Below, piece by piece: positions 37,501 to 46,395 of a stretch of DNA of 64,000 nucleotides. This DNA is from Sipunculus nudus (taxonomy: Eukaryota; Annelida; Sipuncula; Golfingiida; Sipunculidae): assembly GCA_026874595.1 (NCBI GenBank), contig CM049320.1, positions 24,375,714-24,439,713 on the forward strand, given 5' to 3'. The first letter of the stretch is position 1; every line of letters starts with the position of its first letter. A program made the position numbers and the translations under genes. A model generated the notes under the pieces. That model saw nothing but the letters and a program-made list of their open reading frames with translations. It ran no database searches and was not told where the DNA came from.

Positions 37501-40500
37501 TGCCGAATTTTGGATTCCTAGGTCTTACGGTTTCAAAACGTGCCACATCTACGGACGGACGGACGGACGGACGACGGACAATGGACCACGACTATAGCTC
37601 AGATGACTTATAGTCAGCTGAGCTAAAAATCATATAAATATATGTTTCATAATCCTGTCAAATCATGACATATGTTTTCTGTTGCATATTGTTCACCAGC
37701 AAATACCTCCCCCATTTATTACATCACTGATGATGTTACTGGGTGGTCCAAGCAGAAATCAACTATATCATACTAGTGCATTGTCAGATCCAAAAGGGGT
37801 TAAATCTTTAACTAATTCCAGTATCTGGTTTCTAATCTGATAATATATTGGTTCTTTTTAAAAAGTACCCAAAAATAATGTTTTGTGCATTTCAGTGAAC
37901 TGTTTGAAACCTTCTGCACCTTTAGATTAAAGGAGCTTCTTCTGTTTGTTCACCTTCAATCACGTTTTTTTCTGGGATCATATACTATGTTTACTGACAA
38001 GTTATAGATATACAAGTTTAAAAACCCATCACAGAGGCATTATAAGAATCTTTTTTGTAAGAATTGCCACCAGTTCATTATCAGGTGTGCAGAATTAGCT
38101 AGAAATCTCACACATTCTACAGGTGTAACAATGCACTGAGGAATTGATGCATTGAATTGCAGGCCCTTTGAATTGATTCATTTTGATTATCACTATTTTG
38201 CATGTACCATCCAAAAGTCCTATGTGCCACCTTAAATTTGACAGAGCGGTGTGCGAAGTCGAAGTTCTTTATCACGTATGTTCCTTAATTTACTGTAAAC
38301 ATTCACTGGTGGACCACTCCACTCGCATAAAAAAACAAATATGCAGTGACAAACAGAAGGAGAGCTCTATTTTTCTTTGATATTGTTCATTCTGCTTACA
38401 TCCATTTGGGTAAAAAGGCTTTAATTTTTCAAAAAGTCTTAAATTTACTGAAGGAATTGAATCGAAAATGGAATCAAAGGTAAAGAACAGATAACAGAAT
38501 CCATTCTAAGGGCCGTAACAATTCACAGGTTTAACACATTCTATAGTTATGACGTGAATAGTTTGCTTTTAGAGTGTAAATCACTGAGACCTGTGTCATC
38601 CCTGCTTTTTGCTGTACACAGTTGCATTTTATTTCTCACCTTGTACATGGGATGGTCCATGGCCTTCAGTGGCAGGAGTTTAGCATCTTTTTTACTGTAA
38701 ACATTCACTGGTGGACCACTCAACTCGCGTAAAAAAACAAATATGCAGTGACAAACAGAAGGAGAGCTCTATTTTTCTTTGATATTGTTCATTCTGCTTA
38801 CATCCATTTGGGTAAAAAGGCTTTTATTTTTCAAAAAGTCTTAAATTTACTGAAGAATTGAATCGAAAATGGAATCAAAGGTAAAGAACAGATAACAGAA
38901 TCAATTCTATGGGCCGTAACAATTCACAGGTTTAACACATTCTATAGCTATGACGCGAATAGTTTGCTTTTAGAGTGTAAATCACTGAGACCTGTGTCAT
39001 CCCTGCTTTTTGCTGTTCACAGTTGCATTTTATTTCTCACCTTGTACATGGGATGGTCCATGGCCTTCAGTGGCAGGAGTTTAGCATCTTTTAACTTCAC
39101 CTGGTCAGCATCAGCCTCCATCCAGGTAAAATCCTGTGAAAAAAAAGTACTAGTATATACATTATATAATCTTTCAAAATGAAATAAGAGGTAGACCTTA
39201 TCAGAAACCCTTAACTGAAGGAAGAAGGTGTACAATCCTACAACAAGTGACCCATGGGTCATGACGCTCAGCTGCCAAGCATGACCTGCGACATAATGGG
39301 CTGCAATTCACAACTTCTAGTAAAATTGTTGCAGAACCTATATGCCAATTTTGTTTAAACTTTTTACATTGCCATAAATTCTTATCATATATGTCTGGTT
39401 AAAACATAGTGAATGATGGTCTGAGGCAAAATGTATGGTTGTTGAGCTATCAGGAACTAATCCCACAGCTTGCTCGATACCTGTCAGTCTCAAAAGGAAT
39501 ACCACACAGGCCACATATAAGATCAAAATATAGCAAAAGATCAAAGAAATCCATGCAAGAATTATTGTGAAATGGGTGCTTCCATATTAATTTTTATTCA
39601 ATACAAGCCAACTGAACTGAGCTTTCATAAATGATGGTCATATTTATTAAGAAATCTTTGACCCAATGCAAGATTACATTAACATACATCCCACTGCATT
39701 CACTTTAATAGTTCTTGAGATAATATGTTCTAAAGAAATTTAAAGATGGCGTCCTGGTGGCCATATTGGATTTCTGACAGGTCGGACATTGAACAACAAA
39801 CATCCTCTAAAAGGGACCAAACATCATAAAAAAATCACATAAACTGTCCTGGCAAAAGGATTTCTAAAATGGCTACCTGGCAGACATAATGGTTTTCTGA
39901 CAAGTCACACATCCTCCAATAAGACACTAAACTTGTAGCAATTGCTTCAAAGAATGTAACAGTTATGAATGTCCAAAATAGACCCTTTCCTATGCACTAG
40001 TGACTATTGACACTAACAATTTGAGACTATTCCATCAACAATTAATCTCAAATGATGAAAGTATAAAAAAAAAATACAGTCTTATCAATAGAGAAATTTG
40101 TGTTCTGCCTGTGCCTGTGGGATGTATCTGCTTTCACCTAACAAAATTTGCTTTGCTGGCTCAAAGGACCCAATCCCCGCAGATAACCATCACGTGCCAT
40201 TATGAGCTGTATACATACTCATGGAAAAGGTCTGTTGACTGATCATGTGACCAGGTGATCAATCAGGTTGGACATGATGCATGCATACACCATTTGATGA
40301 AATTCTGCCCTCGAATGTATTTTTAATTTTATCAAATGACTGTAATGACTGTTAATAAATGAATTTAGCATGAATTAATTGTAATTCGCTTACCTGTATA
40401 CAAATTTGGCTCTGCATGTTCAGAAGAGCGGAATCTCTTGTATGAACTTGTACAGTCCAAGAGCACCCTAAAATACAAGGCAAAACATGATAATATACAC

Positions 40501-43500
40501 AATCAAAATATGATATTACTGGGATCTTAAAGGTCCTTAGTATAGTCCATGTGATGCCCAGTCACTCAACATGGCAGACAATTGGGGACATTGGATTCCT
40601 GATGGGTCTGAAATTCAGTAGTGCACGTCTCATGGGTGTCAGTGATCAGAATAAATTTTTACAGCAATGGCTTGAACATTTCTTAAGATACTGCACATGA
40701 AATGAATTTCAAGATCACTAACTGGTGGAAAAAATTTAATATTAATGAGTCTGAAAGTCACTCTCACTTGTGTTTAGTAAAATTTTCATGACCATTGCTT
40801 GGATGATTATTGAAATCCCAGAGCACCCTAAAAAACAAGGCAGCACATGAGTGAGATTCCATGGTAACTGCCTGGCTGCATTATTGTATTTCGAACATGG
40901 GTGTCTACCTCAGGTTAAATTTTTACAGTAACTGCTTTAAAGGTTCTTGAGATAATGTGTAGATAAAGGGGTGGTGGACAGATATCTGACAGACAGAAGG
41001 TTGGAAAATATTATCATGAGGCTGGGCCCCAATTATTGAAATCATTAACAGCACATTAAACTTCCTGACTAGGTTCAGGGGAAGTGTTTTGATACTTTAT
41101 GAAAATACACATCTTTACCTTTTACTGCAAACACATACAGTTAAGATAAAAAGTTAAGATATCACACATTTAAAATATCACAGTTGTGTCAATATCCAAC
41201 TGACCCACATGCAATCTTTGACCCTAGCAAAATGGATCTGAATATATGATTATGTTGTGAAGAAACAATATTTCCATTTTAAATCAAATGGTTATTCTAC
41301 TAGACACAATAAAGATTTTTTAAATATATTGTATGTTGTAAATATTTATGGAAACAAAAGATAATCCATCTGAATATCAATTAAATGGGATAATTCAAAA
41401 TTAATTGAATTATAAAATTCTAAATAATGTTATCTGTTGCACTTTTTCAACAGTAGCAAACTTCAATCTCTGAGATATGAGTAACTATCACATACTAAAT
41501 GTTTTGCATGATATTCATTTGCTTCATGTCACAAGTGCTGCCCCCTACCTTCAGGCACATCCTTCAGCATGGCATCACACACATTCAACTTCAGAAGAAA
41601 CCCCCGCAAAGCCTGCTCCAACCGTAATAAATACTCATCTTCCCTGAAATTGAAGGCACAGAATTCATACACTGTAATATTCCCTGCATAATACACTGTT
41701 TGGACAAAGAATATTCTGCTTTTATCTATGTAAACATATGCTACCCACAGAGTTTTTTTTATTCATACCAAACAGGGCTTAATATCAATGTCAGCATTAA
41801 TGTTTCCATCATTTCCCGACCTTAAATAAAACAATGCTGATGTCTCAAACTTGTATAACAATTGAAGAATAAATAAATCAGTAAAACTTGGTTTGCCTCT
41901 ACAGGTTGATAATAAAAATTAATCAGTTGTTTAGGAAATGTAAAATTTCCAACCTTATATGGTGATGGACATTGTTTCAAATGATATACAGGTCCAAAAG
42001 CTGGGAAATGTAAGTAATAATACCATGGAGTACATGTACACATGGTAAACTTAGCTATTAAAATATTAGTAAATATAGACTTTTCTAAATTTAGCTTGCA
42101 TTTATTACATGATTGAGAGCACACAATTCCCAATAATAAAGCCTTAGTTATGTGCAAAACTGTGTAATAGGTTATTTCACTGCAAAGATTGGTTATCAAA
42201 TTGTTTGCACCAAACAAATTATCATAGATCAATTGCTGTGACTACATGACTCAGTAAGCTGGTAGGCCTCTACTGGACTCATGAGATAAGTCATACACAG
42301 GAATTCACTGCAATGGCTATCCATCCTATTGCTTCAATACCGTGGTATACAGCTGATCCTAAAATTTTGCTACTATTGAAAAATTAACACAAAAGAATAC
42401 ATTTAAGCTCATTAACCAAAGGGTAAATCAATCTCTATGGCAACACATCAACTGCTGGGTCACCTACAGGTTGGCTCTCATCCAGTGACTGGTGCAAGAC
42501 ATACTTATGTTCATGTGGCCAGAAACTCAACAAGCATACAGCCCTGGGATTTACCAATATGCTTAGTTAAAACAGAATTTTCCTCACAGCACTTGCTCTC
42601 AACATGAGTGATGTCAGCTGGGTTCAAAAAAAGTTTATTCTATAAATTTTCCATTAAATTTTAATGACAATAACATCTGCACCTGCATGATAAACTTAGA
42701 AAAAAATATTACCCTGAGCTGGATGATGCTGGTTTGGTCATTTCAAACACAAAGCGTTCAACAGGTTTTTGCTCTCCATTTACAATTGCAACAACGACAG
42801 ACTCCACTTCTCCACTCTCCAGCAGAACCTGCAAGCTTCGTAACATTTCACTAATGTACTGGTTAACTCCTGGATGTCGGGACATCTGTAAAAAGATCAG
42901 GATTAATATGAGGATGCAGTCTTGATTACAGGAATATAAACTAACATCTGCAACAATATGTGAATTATCTGACACTATTAGTTTAGTTTGGTTTAATACA
43001 AGTTTCCCAGCAAAACCAACCCAGTACCCAGATTTATAATCTGCAATTCACCTGTTTAATATTGCCACCAGGTAGCGTAAGCTCCATGCTTATGTTTTGC
43101 TCATGCCATGAGCAAGTTTATTTCCACTTGTACAGGAATGAGCACTCTGATGAAGTCTAACCTTATGAAATATCAATACTTAGTTAACTGCATTGTATCG
43201 GTTAATCAATTTGAAACTTCAGCAAAAAAGGATTTTACTATATTAATAATACTAATGAACATTTTTCAGATTTTCTTTGTTTTCACATCCAGCTACAATG
43301 GGGACATTTCTGTGAATAAATCCATAAATAAATATAGCAAAAAGGCCCAAGGCCCTTCCTTAACTAGTGGAACTTCCCTTGTAATGTTCTTCAATACACT
43401 TGATCTGGTGTTCCAAGACTAAGAGAAAATGACAACCAATAACCAATTATAAATTGATTTATTTTATGTCTACATTCCGTGAAAAATAGAAATATATGTC

Positions 43501-46395
43501 AGTATTCATGTGAAAAGTAAAAAAATCATGTGACCATACTTAATCATACACAAGTTTCTATGGTAACACCATCAATCAGTTGATCAGTTTTAAAACAGGC
43601 ACTGAAAAAAGACTGCACGTCTATGAGCATGCTCAAAGATCGTGTTAGTACATGGGTTGTTTAAACACCTGTCCACTGCTCAAAGTTCTGTTTTAAAACT
43701 TTACATTTTTTTATTTTTATATAAATAGGACTTCTTTTGTATGTGAACATGCATACAAAATAATTTGTGATCAATTATAAAAAGATACACAAACTAAATC
43801 AATTATGAAAGAAACTGACCAATCATAGCTGTGATCAATTTATTGGCACAAGACTACTTATCATCCATACATATCTATATAATATTATAAACATTTTATT
43901 TTTTTTACTTTACCTGCACAGGTACATTGTATTTTCTTCGTCTCTCAAATATTCCTGATGGGTAGATCCCCCTGACGTACAAAATGTTGTGGATCGCAAC
44001 CTCCAGAAACTCAACCAAGATGTCAAGCTCCACTGGAATGAAAAAAAAGCCTCATGTCTGTCACTTTAAGGTTTTAGTTGAAAAGGCATCTTAAAGACAA
44101 ACATTAAAGCACTGAAAAATCAGGTAATTAAGAAACGCTTCAACGCATCAAAATTTTGATGATTGCATGTCTTGCTTTAGCTGCATTTTGCAGAGACTTA
44201 GAAACTAGAAATGACCTTGACTTGAGCAATTTTGTCACAAATAAGGTTTTACTGTAAATATACTAGTACCAGGTATAAAAGTCATCATGTACCATCCAAA
44301 ATAACAAAAGCAAAATTCACAGCTTTTCTAGAGAATTTTTTGTTAAACTTAAGGTAATTAAACATTTGTGTATTATTTTACCATATTATTGATTCATTTT
44401 GGCTGAATAAAATTTAAATTTTACAGTAATAAAATCATGGCATATTGACTATCTTCAATTCATCTATTTTATATATTGTGTGTCTGTTTACTTGCCTTTG
44501 GACTGATGATTATAATTGATGATTTGCTGGCTGATGCAGTCAATCTGATGATGTATTGTGCATTGCCATTATTAATTACAGAGTTTTTCACAAAAGTCAG
44601 ACTTTGTGATGACATAAAGTGTGCTTTCAAAAAATTTATGTGAACAAACTTTGGAACCATCTGTGTTTACTAATAGATTCACAGCCCAGTTGACTATATA
44701 CACATGTAGGCTAGCTATAGATTATTAGAAATAGCAGCCTATATGTAGGCTATATTGGATCAGAAATTTCATACTCCTATAGGACAACCGACTTTTACTG
44801 ATGACTGATCATCAAATTCCAACCGATTCCTACCACTTTTCAAAAGTGACTTAAATTGCTATGCTGTTGATGCACTATTAAGTTCATGGCAGTTACTCCA
44901 TTGTAACACTACAGTGTTTACCATAACAAGAATGTGTGACTAGAGGTTTGATCTTCAGCAAGACTGTTCAAGGAGAAGAAACACAAAAAAGAAACACAGA
45001 AGAAACACCACGAGGAAGTTTGAAAAATCTTCATTATTTTAAGTTGCACAGCATGGAAACCAATATATCAACAAAGCTGAATGACGGAATACTCACTAAG
45101 AGTGAAACGTAGCGAAGCTTAACTTAACTGCTAATTTAATTGGAGTAGGAAACTAGATGAAGTTTATGTTCTGCATCACTGCATGATCACGCCTGGTGCA
45201 GTGAGACAGCGTAATTGTTTCAGCCAGCAGTGTCCAAAGCCCTGTAGTATAAAGTGTAGTATAAACAGAGCTTCAGGACTCTGCTTCATTTATCTAGCCC
45301 ATGGAGCACATACGATCATGGTCTGCGCAGCACTTGTTCTAGGTCCTGTGCATGTGTTACATCATCTGGACTAGTTAACCCATTGGCCCACCCAGCTGAA
45401 AATGTAATACATGCATTCAACAGGCTTGAACAGACGCGTAACTGGAACACTGGAACAGGCATCCACTTGAACACAGGGTGAAACCAAGAGCTGCGCATAC
45501 CGTTGTTCAGTCCGCTAGATTAAAAAGTGAACAAAAATTAATGGCAGAGCCACATACAATTGAGTTTAAACTGGCTCTAGCTATTTATTATGATACATAC
45601 CACTTAGCATCACGACAAGGGTGACGTATATCTATAACACTTTAATCAATAGCAGTTTACTTGACACCTGAAATGTTCAAGTGAACAAAAGCCAATAGAC
45701 GTTCAACGTGTATAAAACCTGGTTCCCACAGACCCCGGACCCTAAGAGAAATCTATTATTCTTAAAACTCTAACAGTAATTTGTTGAGATATTAAGCAGA
45801 AAAATATCTACAGAAGTATTTTATATTAGGTATGTTTTAAAATATATATAACAAACGTCTGTTTTGCAACATAATTTGACAATTAACACTTACTTACAGA
45901 CCCTGATGCACAGACTTCACAGATCCCTAATACTCATTCTTTTACCATTTCTTTAGTACATATTTTAACATCATGTTCAGGAATAACACCAATATGATTT
46001 AATTAATTTTTTTTTTTGTTTCTCTATTTAATATAATGTCTTCTTTTTATTCATATTTTTCTATTTGCTATTTAATCTACAGGTCTACATGCATCGATTG
46101 AAAAAAAGTAAGATAAGTAAATTGATAAAATCATTATTCTTGCACCAAAAATCGCTTGAAATGCAAGTAATCCATAATAAATTAAGGGGTGTTTTATCGG
46201 TATAAATAATGGAAAATGTGGAAATTGATTTGGGTTACGGGGTCCCGGATCCGTGGCGTCCGGGTTTTTACACACACTGCCTTTATTTTAGCCCTTGAAT
46301 CAGTTGATTCATTTTTTGGTGAAGCAGTTGTATAAACTGATATTCTCACCCTGTGACTTGCTTGTGCCTTTGAACTTTCCGGCCTTCCGAGACAT
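30939..46395 (-). CDS. MAD2L2: MAD2L2 (REV7/MAD2B), seven coding exons
   Basis: HORMA-domain adaptor known to join REV3L and REV1 in translesion polymerase zeta, to act in shieldin, and to inhibit APC/C. Coding exons in order: 46395-46350, 44032-43914, 42885-42713, 41643-41549, 40467-40394, 39133-39041, 30980-30939. All introns are GT/AG and phases agree; the joined frame is 642 nt, 213 residues plus stop (human 211). Recognisable landmarks are [19 protein letters not shown] (residues ~22-40), RKYNVPVQM (~48-56), [11 protein letters not shown] (~95-105), the seat-belt tryptophan in [11 protein letters not shown] (Trp173, matching human Trp171), LLPLKA, and the terminal MQLYVEE with Gln202 and Tyr204 at the human REV1-contact positions. 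The HORMA fold therefore looks complete. The last intron is 8.06 kb and full of repeats. It is head to head with the GLT8D1-like gene. Confidence 0.93.
31402..31433. repeat. GGGTCA-CGCTCAGCTG block, copy 1
   Basis: A short conserved block (CAAGGGCCCCTTGGGTCATA then TCGCTCAGCTGA). Relatives occur at 32355, 35038 and 39242, all in the same orientation and all within the last MAD2L2 intron. At 35038 it forms one end of a 2.6-kb element, so the others are probably ends of related truncated elements. Confidence 0.6.
32105..32388. repeat. G-rich tract and repeat block ending in the GGGTCAC...CTCAGCTGA motif
   Basis: A TGGGGTGGGGTGGGGGTGGG-type tract with an 11-nt G run (32119-32145) is followed by unremarkable sequence. 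At 32355-32388 comes AACAAGGGACCGATGGGTCA then CAGCACTCAGCTGA, a second copy of the block at 31402. The frames here on both strands have no domain. Confidence 0.6.
32389..33339. other. Intronic stretch, no feature seen
   Basis: AT-rich sequence inside the last MAD2L2 intron. Short frames on the minus strand (32565-33052) lack domains and do not match REV7. Confidence 0.45.
33340..33660. repeat. Poly-G-bearing repeat block, copy 1, and a second G run
   Basis: TGACAGCCGGGGGAAGGGGG is followed by ATTAACAACACTTTTGCAT and GCCTGATCTCCAATTCTGCTG. The same order occurs at 34531-34640 around a far longer G run. A separate run of 13 G, A, then 5 G sits at 33631-33649. Confidence 0.75.
33830..34530 (-). 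repeat. About 620-bp repeat subunit of family R3
   Basis: Contains AACTTAAAACAATTACGCAA, TTTCTGGCATGTGCATAG, AGTGGTTTTGATATTAGGC and CATCTAACTGTATGC. The same sequence in the same orientation occurs at 36320-36960 and 36965-37555, and inverted at about 60420-61060, 61110-61680 and 62700-63540. Short frames within each copy share residues such as GLPNIKTT only because the DNA is repeated. Confidence 0.8.
34531..34640. repeat. 34-nt G homopolymer in a repeat block, copy 2
   Basis: GACAGCC is followed by a G run at 34539-34572, then C and GGGG, then ATTAACAACACTTTTGCATT and GCCTGATCTCCAATTCTGCTG as at 33340-33440. The run is long enough for quadruplex formation; its exact length is uncertain because homopolymers are error-prone in assembly. 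Confidence 0.85.
34648..34932 (+). pseudogene. Penelope-like element C-terminal (GIY-YIG endonuclease) fragment
   Basis: The plus strand encodes [14 protein letters not shown], then [25 protein letters not shown], and [14 protein letters not shown], ending at TGA 34930-34932. The pattern ELSKYIW...W.ILK....CNLC..EK..I......LNKRSE..SKCRH is, from general knowledge, the end of the GIY-YIG endonuclease region of Penelope-like retroelements and the zinc-binding tail that follows. The reverse transcriptase and the GIY-YIG motif proper are missing upstream, where the G-rich repeat begins. The sequence after the stop (CTGAAGATTGCAAATGCATG) resembles the 3' region of such elements. It is a 5'-truncated dead copy. 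Confidence 0.7.
35038..37629 (-). mobile_element. 2.6-kb R3 element, most complete copy
   Basis: One end is AACAAGGGACCTATGGGTCA then CGACGCTCAGCTG. The other is a (GGAC)n tract, then a 29-nt imperfect palindrome at 37596-37624 (AGCTCAG, C/A mismatch, TGACT, ATA loop), then TAAAAA. Inside lie a 24-nt perfect palindrome (35435-35458), a segment around TTGGGTTGTACACCTGG, and two of the ~620-bp subunits (36320-36960, 36965-37555). Inverted relatives begin at 60305 and 62634. There is no transposase or reverse-transcriptase frame, so it is non-autonomous. The class is unknown; elements with this kind of (GTCC)n tract and AGCTCA terminal hairpin are common in molluscs. Confidence 0.75.
38291..39092. 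repeat. Recent tandem duplication, two units of about 401 bp
   Basis: Unit 1 (38291-38691) and unit 2 (38693-39092) both begin TACTGTAAACATTCACTGG and end TTTAGCATCTTTT. Only scattered substitutions and a 1-bp indel (GAAGGAATTG against GAAGAATTG) separate them, so the event is recent. It extends into exon 6 of MAD2L2. Confidence 0.9.
38640..38691 (-). pseudogene. Duplicated 3' part of MAD2L2 exon 6 with its splice donor
   Basis: Nearly identical to 39041-39092 (offset 401 bp), including the GTGAGA donor, but without the acceptor or the 5' part of the exon. It results from the 0.4-kb tandem duplication. It lies downstream of the true exon 6, inside the last intron, so it is probably ignored by splicing, although it carries an intact donor. 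Confidence 0.8.
39041..39133 (-). CDS. MAD2L2: MAD2L2 coding exon 6
   Basis: Follows TTTTTTCACAG and ends TACAAG before GTGAGA; 31 codons, phase 0 at both ends. It encodes the seat-belt start [11 protein letters not shown] and [10 protein letters not shown]. Reading through the donor would add VRNKMQL and continue into non-homologous sequence. The 3' half of this exon and its donor are duplicated at 38640-38691. Confidence 0.93.
39242..39274. repeat. GGGTCA-CGCTCAGCTG block, copy 4
   Basis: AACAAGTGACCCATGGGTCA then TGACGCTCAGCTGCC, matching the ends at 32355 and 35038. It lies in intron 5 of MAD2L2, just upstream of exon 6, with no recognisable body of the R3 element attached. Confidence 0.6.
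39275..40393. other. MAD2L2 intron 5, no further feature
   Basis: AT-rich intron sequence. Frames at 39338-39544 minus and 40000-40242 plus do not match REV7 and lack domains. Confidence 0.5.
40394..40467 (-). CDS. MAD2L2: MAD2L2 coding exon 5
   Basis: Follows GTATTTTAG and ends ATACAG before GTAAGC. The phase gives [18 protein letters not shown], matching the vertebrate GCTFTVLVHTRE strand and following helix. Confidence 0.93.
40468..42712. other. MAD2L2 introns 3 and 4, no further gene
   Basis: Apart from exon 4 this is intron. The 136-codon minus-strand frame at 41822-42232 lies wholly in intron 3, lies between exons already joined in phase, and has no domain. Confidence 0.5.
41549..41643 (-). 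CDS. MAD2L2: MAD2L2 coding exon 4
   Basis: Follows AATTTCAG and ends GAAG before GTAGGG. It encodes [20 protein letters not shown], matching the vertebrate VEQLLRAFILKISVCDA region. Confidence 0.95.
42713..42885 (-). CDS. MAD2L2: MAD2L2 coding exon 3
   Basis: Starts at ATGTCCCGACATCC after TTTTTACAG and ends TCAGG before GTAATA. It encodes residues ~56-113, including HPGVNQYI and the EKFVFE-like [11 protein letters not shown] strand of the HORMA core. Confidence 0.95.
42886..46349. other. MAD2L2 introns 1 and 2, no further gene
   Basis: Apart from exon 2 this is intron. Frames such as 43108-43422 plus are short and domain-free. No mobile-element ends were recognised in intron 1 (44033-46349). 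Confidence 0.5.
43914..44032 (-). CDS. MAD2L2: MAD2L2 coding exon 2
   Basis: Follows a TTTTTCATTCCAG acceptor and ends CAG before GTAAAG. It encodes the first HORMA helix and the [14 protein letters not shown] block, near-identical in pattern to vertebrate REV7. Confidence 0.95.
46350..46395 (-). CDS. MAD2L2: MAD2L2 coding exon 1
   Basis: Starts ATGTCTCGGAAG and encodes [15 protein letters not shown] plus the first base of the next codon, ending before GTGAGA. Phase 1 here joins TG at the start of exon 2 to give valine. A longer overlapping frame (46421-46194, starting MDVCHSG) would reach the same donor in phase 0 and break the gene, so the shorter start is chosen. The N-terminus is poorly conserved in this family, so this is the least certain exon. 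Confidence 0.7.

Noticed and set aside
41822..42232. 136-codon minus-strand frame
   Set aside because: Lies in MAD2L2 intron 3 between exons that already join in phase; AT-rich chance frame.
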